NCBI RefSeq assembly: GCF_010686755.1
Contig: NZ_JAAGXA010000003.1
Location: forward strand, 152,746 to 216,745
Source: Nocardioides zeae
GTDB lineage: Bacteria; Actinomycetota; Actinomycetes; Propionibacteriales; Nocardioidaceae
Length of the DNA: 64,000 bases
Direction: 5' to 3'
Below are positions 6,889 to 17,255 of the stretch, piece by piece. The position numbers and the translations under genes are program-made. Numbering within the stretch: position 1 is the first letter of the stretch; every line of letters starts with the position of its first letter. The notes beneath the pieces were generated by a model. That model was not told the DNA's origin. It saw only the letters and a list, made by a program, of their open reading frames with translations, and searched no databases.

Positions 6889-9183
6889 TCAGCCCAGGAC
6901 GGCCGGCAGGGTCGCCGCCCACGCGGCACGGGCCTCGGCCACGGGCAGCGTGAACTGGCCCTCGACCACGAGGTCGTCGCCGCCGGTGCGACCGATGACG
7001 GCCGCCGGCACGTCGTGCGCCGACGCGCGGGCGAGCAGCTCGTTGAGCGCGTCGGACGAGACGGAGACGAGCACGCGGCCGGTCGACTCGGCGAAGAGCG
7101 CCACGAACGGGTCCTCGTGCACCTCCGCCAGCGACACGGTCGCGCCGATGCCGCGGTGGAAGGTCGACTCGGCGAGCGCCTGGGCGAGCCCGGCGTCGGA
7201 GAGGTCGTGGGCGGAGGACGCCACGCCGACGAGGTCGGCGAGCAGGGCCGCGAGACGCTGCTCCCCCGCGAGGTCGAGCGCCGGCGGGCGACCGCCGAGG
7301 TGGCCGTGGACGACGTGCGCCCACTCGGAGCCGGAGAGCTCCTCGCGGGTCGTGCCGAGCAGCACGAGCTGGTCGCCGGCGGACTCGAACCCGGTGGGCG
7401 TGCGGCGGGTGACGTCCTCGACGACGCCGAGCACGGCGACGACCGGCGTCGGCAGGATCGCCGTCTCCCCGGTCTGGTTGTAGAGGCTGACGTTGCCGCC
7501 CGTGACCGGCACGCCGAGCTCGAGGCAGGCGTCCTTGAGGCCGCGGCACGCCTCGGCGAACTGCCACATGACGGCCGGGTCCTCGGGGGAGCCGAAGTTG
7601 AGGCAGTCGGACACGGCGAGGGGCACGGCGCCGCCGGTCGCCACGTTGCGGTAGGACTCGGCGAGCGCGAGCTGCGCGCCGGCGTACGGGTCGAGCTTCG
7701 CGAAGCGGCCGTTGCAGTCGGTGGAGACCGCGACGCCGAGGTTGGTCTCGTCGTCGACGCGCACCATGCCGGAGTCGGACGGCTGGGCGAGCACGGTGTT
7801 GCCGCGCACGTAGCGGTCGTACTGGTCGGTGATCCACGACTTGTCGCAGAGGTTGGGCGACGCGACGAGGCGCAGCAGCGTCTCCCGCAGCTCGTCGCCG
7901 CCGCTCGGGCGCGGGAGCGCCTCGGCGGCGTCGGCCTGGAGGCCGTCCTGCCAGTCGGGGCGGGCGAAGGGGCGCTCGTAGACGGGGCCGTCGTGCGCGA
8001 CGGTCCGCGGCGGCACGTCGACGACGCGCTCGCCGTGCCAGTCGATCTCGAGGCGACCGGTGTCGGTGACCTCGCCGATGACGACCGCCTCCACGTCCCA
8101 CTTGGCGCAGATCGCGAGGAAGCCGGCGACGTCGTCGGGCTCGACGACGGCCATCATCCGCTCCTGGCTCTCGCTCATGAGGATCTCCTCGGGGGCGAGC
8201 GTGGAGTCGCGGAGCAGCACCTTGTCGAGCTCGACGTGCATGCCGCCGTCGCCCGCGCTGGCGAGCTCGGAGGTGGCGCACGAGAGCCCGGCGCCGCCGA
8301 GGTCCTGGATGCCGGCGACCACACCGGCTGCGAACAGCTCGAGCGTGCACTCGATGAGCAGCTTCTCCATGAAGGGGTCGCCGACCTGCACGCTCGGGCG
8401 CTTCGCGGGCCCGTCGGCGTCGAACGTCTCCGACGCCAGCACGGAGACGCCCCCGATGCCGTCGCCGCCGGTGCGCGCGCCGTACAGGATCACCTGGTTG
8501 CCGGCGCCGCTCGCCTTGGCGAGGTGGAGGTCCTCGTGGCGCAGCACGCCGACGCAGAGGGCGTTGACGAGGGGGTTGCCGAGGTACGTCGCGTCGAAGA
8601 CCGCCTCGCCGCCGATGTTGGGCAGGCCGAGGCAGTTGCCGTAGTGGCCGACGCCCTCGACGATGCCGGGCAGCACGCGGGACGTGTCCTCGGCGTCGAG
8701 CGGGCCGAAGCGCAGCGGGTCCATGACGGCGACGGGACGGGCGCCCATGGCGAGGATGTCGCGGACGATGCCGCCGATGCCGGTCGCGGCGCCCTGGTGG
8801 GGCTCCACGTAGGACGGGTGGTTGTGGCTCTCCACCTTGAACGTGACCGCGTAGCCCTGGCCGATGTCGATGACGCCCGCGTTCTCGCCGATGCCGGCGA
8901 GCATCTTCCCGGCCCGCGTCTCCTGCGGGATCTCGGAGAACTGGCGCAGGTGCACCTTGGAGCTCTTGTAGGAGCAGTGCTCGCTCCACATGACGGAGTA
9001 CATCGCCAGCTCGCTCGACGTCGGACGACGCCCGAGGATCTCGCGGATCCGTGTGTACTCGTCCTCCTTGAGGCCGAGGTCGGCCCAGGGCTGGCTGCGG
9101 TCGGGGTCGCCCGCCGCGCGCTCGACGGTGTCGAGGACCGAGATGGTTTCAGCGGGAGCAGCAGCGTCCGTCACGGGCCGCAT
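6889..9183 (-). CDS. purL: Phosphoribosylformylglycinamidine synthase subunit PurL
   Basis: The 764-aa protein is the small bacterial PurL, which with PurQ and PurS converts FGAR to FGAM using ATP and glutamine in purine biosynthesis. It shows the N-terminal [19 protein letters not shown] segment, the ESHNHPS motif with [13 protein letters not shown], and [15 protein letters not shown]; the second half repeats the fold with [14 protein letters not shown] and [10 protein letters not shown]. Length fits the purL class that needs separate PurQ/PurS, which are not in this window. ATG at 9183 (MRPVTD) is preferred over a GTG five codons upstream. Confidence 0.97.
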   Translation of the reverse strand: MRPVTDAAAPAETISVLDTVERAAGDPDRSQPWADLGLKEDEYTRIREILGRRPTSSELAMYSVMWSEHCSYKSSKVHLRQFSEIPQETRAGKMLAGIGENAGVIDIGQGYAVTFKVESHNHPSYVEPHQGAATGIGGIVRDILAMGARPVAVMDPLRFGPLDAEDTSRVLPGIVEGVGHYGNCLGLPNIGGEAVFDATYLGNPLVNALCVGVLRHEDLHLAKASGAGNQVILYGARTGGDGIGGVSVLASETFDADGPAKRPSVQVGDPFMEKLLIECTLELFAAGVVAGIQDLGGAGLSCATSELASAGDGGMHVELDKVLLRDSTLAPEEILMSESQERMMAVVEPDDVAGFLAICAKWDVEAVVIGEVTDTGRLEIDWHGERVVDVPPRTVAHDGPVYERPFARPDWQDGLQADAAEALPRPSGGDELRETLLRLVASPNLCDKSWITDQYDRYVRGNTVLAQPSDSGMVRVDDETNLGVAVSTDCNGRFAKLDPYAGAQLALAESYRNVATGGAVPLAVSDCLNFGSPEDPAVMWQFAEACRGLKDACLELGVPVTGGNVSLYNQTGETAILPTPVVAVLGVVEDVTRRTPTGFESAGDQLVLLGTTREELSGSEWAHVVHGHLGGRPPALDLAGEQRLAALLADLVGVASSAHDLSDAGLAQALAESTFHRGIGATVSLAEVHEDPFVALFAESTGRVLVSVSSDALNELLARASAHDVPAAVIGRTGGDDLVVEGQFTLPVAEARAAWAATLPAVLG

Positions 9184-9346
9184 CGTATCGCCGTCCACAC
9201 CCGTGCCCGGTCACAGGAGTAAGTCGTGGATAAGTGGGGAAGCAGGACCCGCCGGTCCACGCGGGCACGTCCCGTCCTCGTGTGGTGCCTGAATTGCTAC
9301 GTTGCGGGTCCCAGGCCCGCACCGAGTCGATGCGAGGAGCACTCGA

Positions 9347-11407
9347 ATGTCGAACCCGTCCGATCCCTATCCGCAGCAGGGCGGCCAACCCCCGCAGCCG
9401 GGTGCTCCCGGGTACGGCGCGCCCCAGGGCCAGCCGGGCTGGGGCCAGCAGCCGCCCCCGCCCCCCGGTCAGCCGGGCCAGCCCGGTCCCCAGGGCCAGC
9501 CGTGGGGCGCTCCGCCGCCGCAGGGCCAGCCCGGTGGCTACCCCCAGCAGGGCTACCCCCAGGGCCCGCCGCAGGGCCAGCAGGAGTGGGGCCAGCAGGG
9601 CTACGGGCAGCCGGGGTACGGCGCGCCCCAGGCCCCGCCGCGGCCCTCCGTCCCCAAGGTGAACCCGTTCGCGGGCACGCCGATCAGCGACTACGTGCGC
9701 GACGGCGGGGCCTTCCTGCTGCTGCTGGCGCCGCTGTGGACGCTGTGGGACTCCAACGGCGTGGGCGCCGAGCGCTGGTGGGTGTGGGTCTCCGCCCTCA
9801 TCGGCATCTTCTCCGTCGCGGTGCCCTACCTCGTCAAGTCCAACGTCCTGCCCATCCCGCCGGTGCAGGTGACGCTCGCGAAGGCCGCGCTCCTCCTGCC
9901 CTACCTCGGCAGCGTGCTGGCGGCGCTCATCAACGAGCTCATCTCGGGCGGCAGCAGCTTCGACGGCAAGATCGGTGCTGGTGTGGCGCTCGCCATGGCA
10001 GGTGCCGTCATCGCCATCTCCCCGCGCCAGTCGGAGGAGACCAACGGCCAGGCCGCCGGCGAGGCGATCTGGTGGAAGGCGACGTGGATCCTCGCATGGG
10101 TGACCGTCGGTCTCGCCGTGCTGACGTTCCTGCTCTACATCGTCTGGGGCCTCGCCGAGGACGCCGAGATCTTCGACCCGTTCCTGGCGTTCGCCGCGCT
10201 CGTCCTGGTGGCGGTCGTCGTCCCGGTCGTCGCCATCGCGTGGCCGACCCTGACGCTCATGAAGCGCAGCGAGGAGGCCCGGCTCGTGCTGGCCACGCTG
10301 CTCCTCGTGGGTCTCGTGACCGCCATGTTCGCCGGCGAGGACGGCTCGATCTTCGACGCGGATCTGCACGGCTGGAACGTGCCCGGCTCGACGTTCTTCA
10401 CGGTCGGCCTGCTCGCCGGTCTCCTCGTGACGCGTCCGGTGCAGCGGGCGACCACGCCCCAGGAGCCGTTCTGGGCCTGGGTCGGCGCCGCGAAGCTGGC
10501 GCTCTACGTCAACGCCGCCGTCGTCGCGCTCACGGTCGTCGCCACGCTCCTCGTGCTCATCTACTTCCAGACCGAGGACTTCGCACCTGACGGCTTCACC
10601 GGCTCGACGATCGTCTCGCTGGTGTTCGGCGTCATCGCGATCGCGCTCGCGATCATCCCGACGACGATGCTGTCCGACCCCCGCAAGGGTCGACTCGTCG
10701 TGGTCGGCATGGTCGCCGGCAACTTCGTCCTCGGCATCGTCTACGTGGCGGTGCTCAACGGCTCCGACGTGTTCAACGGCTACAGCCTGTCGGTCTACCA
10801 GGCCGGCGCCTGGCTCGGCCTCTCCGGCCTGGCCATCGCCGCGCTGACGGCTCCGCCGTCGATCCGCAACGTGCTCGGCTCGATCCTCCCGCAGGGCAAC
10901 CAGCAGGCCGGTGCCCCGCAGGGCGGCTACGGCCAGCCGGGTCAGCCCGGCCAGTACGGCCAGCCCGGCCCGCAGGGTGGCTACGGCCAGCCCCAGGGTC
11001 AGCCGGGCCCGTACGGCGCACCCCAGGGCCAGCCCGGCCAGCAGTGGCCGCAGCAGGGTCAGCCGGGCCAGCAGGGTGGCTACGGCCAGCCCCAGGGCCA
11101 GCCCGGTCAGCCGGGCCCGTACGGCGCGCCCCAGGGCCAGCCCGGCCAGCAGTGGCCGCAGCAGGGTCAGCCGGGCCAGCAGGGTGGCTACGGCCAGCCC
11201 CAGGGTCAGCCCGGTCAGCCCGGTCAGCCGGGCCAGTACGGCGCGCCCCAGGGCCAGCCGGGCCAGCAGGCGTGGGGGGCCCCGCAGGGCCAGCCGGGCC
11301 AGCAGCCCCCGGCCCCGCAGGACGACCCGAGCGAGCAGACGATCGTGCGCCCGCCCGCGGGCGACACGTCGCAGTTCGAGCGCCCGCAGGACCCGCCGCG
11401 GCACTGA
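9347..11407 (+). CDS. Multi-pass membrane protein flanked by Q/P/G-rich repeat tails
   Basis: The 686-aa protein has a Gln/Pro/Gly/Tyr-rich N-terminus (residues 1-105), a central block with about ten hydrophobic segments (about 115-510), and a second Q/P/G-rich tail (about 520-686) built from GQPGQ, GYGQP and YGAPQGQ units. The last residues, [17 protein letters not shown], contain a Thr-rich TIVRP motif often seen as a phosphorylation or FHA-binding site in actinobacterial envelope proteins (inference). GAGGAG lies 9 nt before the ATG. The repeated tails suggest low-complexity, self-associating cytoplasmic regions on a membrane core. Function unknown. Confidence 0.82.
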   Translation: MSNPSDPYPQQGGQPPQPGAPGYGAPQGQPGWGQQPPPPPGQPGQPGPQGQPWGAPPPQGQPGGYPQQGYPQGPPQGQQEWGQQGYGQPGYGAPQAPPRPSVPKVNPFAGTPISDYVRDGGAFLLLLAPLWTLWDSNGVGAERWWVWVSALIGIFSVAVPYLVKSNVLPIPPVQVTLAKAALLLPYLGSVLAALINELISGGSSFDGKIGAGVALAMAGAVIAISPRQSEETNGQAAGEAIWWKATWILAWVTVGLAVLTFLLYIVWGLAEDAEIFDPFLAFAALVLVAVVVPVVAIAWPTLTLMKRSEEARLVLATLLLVGLVTAMFAGEDGSIFDADLHGWNVPGSTFFTVGLLAGLLVTRPVQRATTPQEPFWAWVGAAKLALYVNAAVVALTVVATLLVLIYFQTEDFAPDGFTGSTIVSLVFGVIAIALAIIPTTMLSDPRKGRLVVVGMVAGNFVLGIVYVAVLNGSDVFNGYSLSVYQAGAWLGLSGLAIAALTAPPSIRNVLGSILPQGNQQAGAPQGGYGQPGQPGQYGQPGPQGGYGQPQGQPGPYGAPQGQPGQQWPQQGQPGQQGGYGQPQGQPGQPGPYGAPQGQPGQQWPQQGQPGQQGGYGQPQGQPGQPGQPGQYGAPQGQPGQQAWGAPQGQPGQQPPAPQDDPSEQTIVRPPAGDTSQFERPQDPPRH
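11009..11224 (+). repeat. Two tandem 108-nt coding repeats
   Basis: A 36-codon unit (beginning [16 protein letters not shown]) occurs twice in tandem at near-nucleotide identity inside the tail of the membrane-protein gene. The anchor CCGTACGGCGC recurs exactly 108 nt apart. Such a tract is prone to length variation by slippage or recombination. Confidence 0.8.
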
Positions 11408-11430
11408 CCCGCCCGCAGCACCGCACCGTC

Positions 11431-11464
11431 GACGGCCCCGTCTCCTCGTGGAGGCGGGGCCGTC
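11431..11464 (+). terminator. Rho-independent-type hairpin after the membrane-protein gene
   Basis: GACGGCCCCG-T-CTCC pairs with GGAG-G-CGGGGCCGTC around a 4-nt loop: 15 pairs counting one U-G wobble. It starts 24 nt past the stop codon and has no T-tract, which is usual in high-GC actinobacteria. Confidence 0.7.
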
Positions 11465-11511
11465 GCCGTACGCCGGGGTGCCGCTCCTGGACCACCCTGG
11501 ACACTGGGGGC

Positions 11512-12771
11512 GTGAGCGACCTCTTCTGGCCGGGCGACGAGCGGGCGGGTGCCCTCTTCGCGGACTCCGCACTCCTCGAGGGGATGGTGGCGCTGGAGGC
11601 GGCCTGGTCGGCCGGCCTCGTGGCGCACGGGCTGGCGCCCCGCGGTGTCGCCGTGAGCGCCGACGAGCTGCTCGAGCTGCTGGACGGCAGCGACGTCGCC
11701 CGCATCACGCTCGACGCGGAGGGCGGCGGCAACCCCGTCATCCCGCTCGTCTCGACCCTGCGCAACCGGCTCGTGGAGGCCGGGCGGGAGGAGACCGCGC
11801 AGTGGCTCCACCAGGGTCTGTCCAGCCAGGACGTCGTCGACACGGCGCTCATGCTGTGCGCGGGCACGGCCCTGCGTCGGCTCGAGATCGAGCTCGGCAC
11901 CCAGGCGCAGGCCCTCGACGCGCTCGCCGGTGCCCACCGCGGCACCGTCATGGTGGGACGCACGCTCACGCAGCACGCCGTCCCCATCACGTTCGGCCTC
12001 AAGGCCAGCGGCTGGCTGGCGGGGGTCGAGGACGCGCGGGCCTCGGTGGCGTTCGCGCACTCCGTGCTCCCGGCGCAGGTGGGCGGCGCCGCCGGCACCC
12101 TCGCCGTGACCGTCGAGCTGGGGCGGCGGCGCGGCCTCCGCGACCCCGAAGGCGTGACCCTGGCCCTCGCCCGTGAGACCGCCGCGGCGCTCGGCCTCGC
12201 GCCGGCGGCGCCCTGGCACACGACCCGCTTCCCGGTGACCCGGGTCGGCGATGCGCTCGCGACGGCGAGCTCGGCCATGGGCCGGATCGCCGCCGACGTC
12301 CTCACGCTGGCCCGCCCCGAGGTCGCGGAGGTCGCGGAGCCGGTCGGCACCGGCCGCGGGGGCTCGTCCACGATCCCGCAGAAGCAGAACCCGGTGCTGG
12401 CGGTGCTCGTGCGGCGTGCCGCGATCACCGCGCCCGGGCTGGCGAGCACGTTGCACACGGCCGCGGCGTTCGCCAACGACGAGCGGCCCGACGGCGCCTG
12501 GCACGCGGAGTGGGCGACCCTGCGGGACCTCGCGCGGCGCACCGTCGTCGCCGCGGCCCACACCTCCGAGCTGGTCGCCGGCCTGCAGGTCGACGTGGTC
12601 GCCATGCGGGAGCGCGCTCGTGGCGCCGGGGCGCTGCTCGCCGAGCGCGACGCCGTACGGGGTCTCGTCGACGCCGACGGGACCGGCAGGGACAATGCTG
12701 CCGATGGCGGCGACCCCTCGTCGTACCTCGGCATCACCGACCGGATCGTGCAGAACAGGACCCGCCCATGA
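11512..12771 (+). CDS. pcaB: 3-carboxy-cis,cis-muconate cycloisomerase (PcaB-like)
   Basis: The 419-aa protein belongs to the fumarase/adenylosuccinate-lyase superfamily. It carries the signature GSSTIPQKQNPV (residues about 283-294) with the catalytic Ser loop, and the HQGLSSQDVVDTA segment of the PcaB branch. PcaB performs the lactonisation of 3-carboxymuconate in protocatechuate degradation. The assignment to PcaB rather than another lyase rests on the overlap (ATGA) with a downstream pcaL-type gene for the next two steps. GTG start at 11512 gives the family N-terminus DLFWPGD. Confidence 0.85.
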   Translation: MSDLFWPGDERAGALFADSALLEGMVALEAAWSAGLVAHGLAPRGVAVSADELLELLDGSDVARITLDAEGGGNPVIPLVSTLRNRLVEAGREETAQWLHQGLSSQDVVDTALMLCAGTALRRLEIELGTQAQALDALAGAHRGTVMVGRTLTQHAVPITFGLKASGWLAGVEDARASVAFAHSVLPAQVGGAAGTLAVTVELGRRRGLRDPEGVTLALARETAAALGLAPAAPWHTTRFPVTRVGDALATASSAMGRIAADVLTLARPEVAEVAEPVGTGRGGSSTIPQKQNPVLAVLVRRAAITAPGLASTLHTAAAFANDERPDGAWHAEWATLRDLARRTVVAAAHTSELVAGLQVDVVAMRERARGAGALLAERDAVRGLVDADGTGRDNAADGGDPSSYLGITDRIVQNRTRP

Positions 12772-13952
12772 GCGTCCCCGTCATCAACGGCGTCGAGCTG
12801 AGCGAGGCCGGCAACGGCCCGCTGCTGCTGCTCGGCCCGTCCCTCGGCACCTCCGCCGCCGCCCTGTGGGAGGGGAGCGCGGCGCTGCTCGCGGAGGACC
12901 ACCACGTCGTCGGCTGGGACCTCCCGGGCCACGGCACGAGCCCGGCGCCGGACGACGGCTTCACGATGGCGGAGCTGGGCCGCGGCGTCCTCGCGTTCGC
13001 CGAGCGCACCCTGCGGGACCGGGGCGAGGCGAGCGGCACGTTCGTGTACGCGGGCGTCTCCGTCGGCGGTGCCGTGGGCCTGCAGCTGCTGCTCGACGCC
13101 CCCGAGCGGGTCGCCGCAGCGGCTCTCCTCTGCACCGGCGCCCGGATCGGCACGCCCGACGGGTGGCACGAGCGGGCCGCGATGGTGCGGGCGTTCGGCA
13201 CCGCCACGATGGTCGAGGGCTCGGCGAAGCGCTGGTTCGCGCCGGGCTTCCTCGAGCGTGAGCCGGAGGTCGCCCGCGCGCTCCTGGCGTCGCTGGAGGC
13301 GGCGGACACGACCGGCTACGCCGCGGTCTGCAAGGCCCTCGCGACCTTCGACGTGCGGGACCGGCTGGGGACCATCCGCGTCCCCGTGCTCACCGTGGCC
13401 GGCGTGGCCGACGAGGCGACGCCGCCGTCGGACCTCCAGACGATCGCCGACGGGGTGCCGGACGGCCGGGCCGTCGTGCTCGACGACGTGGCCCACCTCG
13501 CTCCCGCCGAGGCCCCCGCGGAGGTCGCCGACCTGCTGCGCGCGCACCTCGAGCAGGGCGCGGTCATCACGGAGTCGCAGCGCACGGCGGCCGGCGCGGT
13601 CGTGCGCCGTCAGGTGCTCGGCGACGAGCACCTCGACGGCGCCGGTGCCGCGCCGACGTCGTTCACGCGGGACTTCGACGACCTGGTGACGCAGTACGCG
13701 TGGGGCTCCGTCTGGTCCCGACCCGGCCTCGACCGCCGCACGCGGTCCGTCGTCGCGCTCACCGCGCTCGTCGCGCAGCGCGACCACGACGAGCTGGCCA
13801 CCCACGTGCGCGCCGCGCTCCGCAACGGCATGAGCACCGACGAGCTGGCGGAGGTCATCCTGCAGACGGCCGTCCACTGCGGCACGGCCGCCGCCGCGGC
13901 CGCCTTCCGCGTCGCGCAGGAGACGCTGCGGGCCGACGGCGTGGAGCTGTAG
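12768..13952 (+). CDS. pcaL: PcaL: 3-oxoadipate enol-lactonase / 4-carboxymuconolactone decarboxylase fusion
   Basis: The 394-aa protein fuses two enzymes. Residues 1-265 are an alpha/beta hydrolase (PcaD) with nucleophile elbow GVSVGGAVG and a catalytic His in the DDVAHLAP segment. Residues about 270-394 are a carboxymuconolactone decarboxylase (PcaC) with RTRSVVALTALVAQRDHDEL and VILQTAVHCG. Known fused PcaL proteins of Rhodococcus and Streptomyces have the same order. It overlaps pcaB by 4 nt. pcaGH and the later steps are not in the window. Confidence 0.92.
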   Translation: MSVPVINGVELSEAGNGPLLLLGPSLGTSAAALWEGSAALLAEDHHVVGWDLPGHGTSPAPDDGFTMAELGRGVLAFAERTLRDRGEASGTFVYAGVSVGGAVGLQLLLDAPERVAAAALLCTGARIGTPDGWHERAAMVRAFGTATMVEGSAKRWFAPGFLEREPEVARALLASLEAADTTGYAAVCKALATFDVRDRLGTIRVPVLTVAGVADEATPPSDLQTIADGVPDGRAVVLDDVAHLAPAEAPAEVADLLRAHLEQGAVITESQRTAAGAVVRRQVLGDEHLDGAGAAPTSFTRDFDDLVTQYAWGSVWSRPGLDRRTRSVVALTALVAQRDHDELATHVRAALRNGMSTDELAEVILQTAVHCGTAAAAAAFRVAQETLRADGVEL

Positions 13953-13989
13953 CCCGCGCCGGAGGTCTGGCGACGGCTACGGTCGTCCC

Positions 13990-14253
13990 GTGGACGGGCA
14001 GCAGGGGTACGACGCGCGGAAGACGCCCCACTGGACCCGCGCCGAGCGCTGGCTGGTGGTCGTGATGCTGGCCCAGGCTGCGTTCCCGGTGTGGCGGCTG
14101 GTGTGGGGCGACCCCGCCGTGGTCCCGCCCCTGTACGACGCCGGTTGGGCGCTGACGAGCGTGCTGTGCGCGACCGGGGTCGCGTGGTCGATCGAACGTC
14201 GCGTCCGTCGCGCCATCGAGACCGGCGCGACGGATCCAACCGTCAGCTCATGA
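13990..14253 (+). CDS. Small membrane protein, unknown
   Basis: An 87-aa protein from a GTG start with two hydrophobic segments (about residues 24-40 and 55-70) and a basic C-terminal stretch, ERRVRRAIE. It lies 37 nt after pcaL and its stop overlaps by 6 nt the stop of the convergent gene at 14248. No family recognised. Confidence 0.55.
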   Translation: MDGQQGYDARKTPHWTRAERWLVVVMLAQAAFPVWRLVWGDPAVVPPLYDAGWALTSVLCATGVAWSIERRVRRAIETGATDPTVSS

Positions 14254-14751
14254 CGTCCCGGGCGGCGCGTCCCCGTCGCCGCACCGCCACCGGATCTCGG
14301 CCACCGCAGCCTGCTGGGCCGCCGGCGACGCGGCGCTGATCAGCAGCTCGCTCCCGTCCTGGAGGAGCACGGCCACCTGCGCCGCGCCGTGGGCGCTGCG
14401 GGCCTCGACGGACCGCACCTCGTCGTACGGCAGCACCTGCCGCGCGAGCGGACGGACGAGGCTGCGGCGGTGGTGGTCCACGCCGGCCGGCCCCACGACC
14501 ACCTCGTCGGCGCGGGAGACGTGGCCGCGCACCGGCTGCATGCGGCCCGGCCGGCCCCGGTGGGTGGACACCGTCGGCACCGCGAGGAAGCGCTGCCCGT
14601 CGGCGTCGCCGAGCACCCGCGGCGCCGGCTGGAACAGCGCGCGGTGCGCGAAGGGGAGGCGTCGGAACCGGTAGATCATGGCCAGCACCACGAAGCCGAG
14701 CAGCAGCACGACGCCGATCCCGACCAGCATGCGCAGCGTCTCGTCTCCCAC
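14248..14751 (-). CDS. Single-pass membrane protein, unknown
   Basis: A 167-aa protein from a GTG start. One N-terminal transmembrane helix (about residues 8-27) ends in the basic YRFRRL anchor. The soluble C-terminal part resembles small PH-like domains (LPYDEVRSVEA, VAVLLQDGSELLISA). It precedes the acyl-CoA synthetase gene on the other side of a short gap. Similar DUF-type proteins are common in Nocardioides; no function can be assigned. Confidence 0.6.
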   Translation of the reverse strand: MGDETLRMLVGIGVVLLLGFVVLAMIYRFRRLPFAHRALFQPAPRVLGDADGQRFLAVPTVSTHRGRPGRMQPVRGHVSRADEVVVGPAGVDHHRRSLVRPLARQVLPYDEVRSVEARSAHGAAQVAVLLQDGSELLISAASPAAQQAAVAEIRWRCGDGDAPPGTS

Positions 14752-14805
14752 GGGCGGCTGGTTACCCCGGGCGGCCGACGTCCATGCCCCGACCGCCCGG
14801 GGAGA

Positions 14806-16356
14806 TCAGTCCTGCCGCTGGCGCAGCAGGTAGCGCTGCACCTTCCCGCTGGGCGTCTTGGGCAGCTCCTCGACGAAGTGCACGACGCGGGGGTAGGCGT
14901 GCGCGGAGTACTGGTTGCGCACCAGCTGCTGCAGCTCGACCGCGAGCTCGTCGCTCGCCGGCGTGCCGGGGGCGAGCACGACGTACGCCGTCACCGCCTC
15001 GCCGCGCACCTCGTCGGGCTTGCCGACGACGGCCACGTCGACGACGGACGGGTGCGTGACGAGCACGCTCTCCACGTCGAAGGGGCCGATGCGGTAGCCC
15101 GACGCGAGGATGACGTCGTCGTCGCGGGAGGCGAAGAAGAAGTGACCGTCCTCGTCGACGCGGCCGAGGTCGCCGGAGAGGTACCAGCGCCCGTCCGGCG
15201 TGAACCGCTCCGCCGACTTCTCCGGGGCGTCGTGGTAGCCCGAGAAGAACATCAGCGGCGAGCCCGGCACGTCGAGGGCGATCTGGCCGTCGACCACCCC
15301 GGCGGCGAAGCCGGGCAGGGCCGGTCCCATGGAGCCGGTACGCACGGGCTCGCGCACCTCGTCGTGCCAGGCGTTGACGATGCACATGCCGTGCTCGGTC
15401 TGGCCGTAGTGGTCGCGCACCTCGACGCCGAGCGCGTCGCGGCCCCACGCCACGACGTCGGGCGTCAACGGCTCGCCCGCCGAGGAGGCCCGACGCAGCG
15501 AGAAGCCCGTGAACGACGGGTCCTTCGACATGGCGCGGTACATCGTCGGGGCGCCCGCGAAGCTCGTCACGCCGCAGCGGGTGAACACCTCGCGGGTGGC
15601 GTCGGGCGAGAAGCCGGCGTCGAGGAGGATGTTGGGCCGTCCGGTGACCAGCGGACCGAGGATCCCGTAGTACAGGCCATAGGCCCACCCCGGGTCGGCG
15701 GCGTTCCAGAAGACGTCGTCCGCCTGCACGTCGAGCCCGAAGTGCATGTAGGAACGGAAGGCCGCCAGCGCCCGCACCGGGATCGGCACGCCCTTGGGCT
15801 TGCCCGTCGTGCCGCTCGTGAAGAGCATCGCGAGGAGGCCGTCGCCGCCGACCGCGACCGGCTCGGCGAGCGGCTCGCGGGTCAGGAGGGCGTCGAACTC
15901 CTCGCCGGTCACGAGCACGTCGAGACCCTCGATGGGGTCGAGCTTGGCGCGCTGCGAGGGCTCGGTGACGACGAGGCGGGCGTTGCTGCCGCTGATGCGC
16001 GTCTCGATCGCCCCGGTCTGGAACGCGGTGAAGAGCGGGACCAGCACGGCGCCGAGGCGCCAGAGCGCGAGGAGGGTGACGACGTACTCCGCCCGCTTGC
16101 CCATGAGCACCCCGACCCGGTCCCCCCGGCCGATGCCGCGCTCGGCGAGGCCCGTGGCGAGGCGGGAGGACAGGTCGCGCAGCTCGCCGTGGGTGAGCAC
16201 CCGCTCGCCGTAGGTCGCGTCGAGCAGCCGGAAAGCCACGGCGTCCGGGGCGTGGCCGTCGTTGAGCAGGGTGGCGGCGCAGGCGTCGGGGGCGGCATAG
16301 GCGGCCAGCCAGCCCTCCAGCTCGGCAGCGACGCGATCGGCGGCGACGGCGGTCAC
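14806..16356 (-). CDS. AMP-dependent acyl-CoA synthetase (medium-chain/aryl type)
   Basis: The 516-aa protein has all ANL-superfamily motifs: A3 LFTSGTTGKPKGVPI, A5 YGQTEHG, A7 region YLSGDLGRVDEDG, A8 ILASGYRIGPFDVE, and the A10 lysine in PKTPSGKVQRYLL. It activates a carboxylic acid as acyl-AMP and transfers it to CoA. Sequence style (MFFSGYHDAPEKSAERFTPDG) resembles the medium-chain/benzoate branch. AGGAGG 5-9 nt before the GTG at 16356 sets the start. It is divergent from a LuxR-type regulator, which may control it. Confidence 0.9.
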   Translation of the reverse strand: MTAVAADRVAAELEGWLAAYAAPDACAATLLNDGHAPDAVAFRLLDATYGERVLTHGELRDLSSRLATGLAERGIGRGDRVGVLMGKRAEYVVTLLALWRLGAVLVPLFTAFQTGAIETRISGSNARLVVTEPSQRAKLDPIEGLDVLVTGEEFDALLTREPLAEPVAVGGDGLLAMLFTSGTTGKPKGVPIPVRALAAFRSYMHFGLDVQADDVFWNAADPGWAYGLYYGILGPLVTGRPNILLDAGFSPDATREVFTRCGVTSFAGAPTMYRAMSKDPSFTGFSLRRASSAGEPLTPDVVAWGRDALGVEVRDHYGQTEHGMCIVNAWHDEVREPVRTGSMGPALPGFAAGVVDGQIALDVPGSPLMFFSGYHDAPEKSAERFTPDGRWYLSGDLGRVDEDGHFFFASRDDDVILASGYRIGPFDVESVLVTHPSVVDVAVVGKPDEVRGEAVTAYVVLAPGTPASDELAVELQQLVRNQYSAHAYPRVVHFVEELPKTPSGKVQRYLLRQRQD

Positions 16357-16454
16357 GGGTCCTCCTAGAATGACGGTGGTTGTCACGGAGGTCACATGGT
16401 GCGGGCGCTGGTCGCCTCCCGCCACCCTCCGAGGAGGGGTGCGGAGGAGGTCGG

Positions 16455-17255
16455 GTGGACGGTCGAGCGGTGGACGAGACGCTGGGACGGGTGCGCCGCG
16501 GCGCCGCCGTCTCCCTCGCCTTCGCCGGCACCGTGACGGACGGCCGGGTCACCCTCGACCGCTTCGAGGGCCGCACGGTCGGGCGGCTCGCCGGCACGAC
16601 GCTGCAACCGGGCCACGGCCTCGGCGGCCGGGTCATCGCGCTGGGACGGGCGCACGCGTTCAGCGACTACCTGAGCAGCCGCTCGATCTCCCACCGGTAC
16701 GACGCGATCATCGCCGCCGAGGGGCTCCACGCGATGGCGGCCGTGCCCGTCGTGGTCGCCCGCCGCCCCGTCGCGGTCCTGTACGGCGCGCTCCACTCCC
16801 CCGGCGACCTCGGGGGCCGCACGCTCGACGTGCTGACGGCGGAGGCCCGTGCCCTCGAGCAGGAGCTGGCCGTGGCGCGCGCCCTCGACACCGGCGGCGA
16901 CGACGGGGCGGCCGCCCTCCGCGAACGGGTGCGCGCGACGTACGCCGAGCTGCGCCGCCTCGCCGCCGACCTCGACGACCCGCTGCTCCGCGACGCGCTC
17001 GTGCGCGCCGCCGACCACCTCGCGCCCGAGGCGCCGTCCTCCACCGAGGCCCTGGCCGGCGTGCACCTGACCGAGCGCGAGCGGGACGTGCTCGCCCTCG
17101 TCGCGCTGGGGTCGAGCAACGCCCGGATCGGCGAGGAGCTGGGCCTGACGCTGCACACGGTCAAGGGGTACGTGAAGAACGTGATGGCCAAGCTCGGCGC
17201 CGGCACGCGGCTCGAGGCCGTCGTGCTGGCTCGACGCGCGGGGCTGCTGGCCTGA
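16455..17255 (+). CDS. GAF-LuxR type transcriptional regulator
   Basis: The 266-aa protein has a GAF-like sensory domain (residues about 15-150, with LQPGHGLGGRVI and AVPVVVARRPVAVLYGAL). A C-terminal LuxR HTH follows (LTERERDVLALVALGSSNARIGEEL, then TVKGYVKNVMAKLGA, residues about 200-255). A strong GGAGGAGG site precedes the GTG at 16455, favouring it over an upstream in-frame start. It is divergent from the acyl-CoA synthetase and probably senses a related aromatic or fatty acid. Confidence 0.85.
   Translation: MDGRAVDETLGRVRRGAAVSLAFAGTVTDGRVTLDRFEGRTVGRLAGTTLQPGHGLGGRVIALGRAHAFSDYLSSRSISHRYDAIIAAEGLHAMAAVPVVVARRPVAVLYGALHSPGDLGGRTLDVLTAEARALEQELAVARALDTGGDDGAAALRERVRATYAELRRLAADLDDPLLRDALVRAADHLAPEAPSSTEALAGVHLTERERDVLALVALGSSNARIGEELGLTLHTVKGYVKNVMAKLGAGTRLEAVVLARRAGLLA

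Noticed and set aside
14249-14265. Further half-copy of the 48-nt repeat (CATGACGTCC)
   Set aside because: Only one arm is present and it overlaps two stop codons; probably chance.
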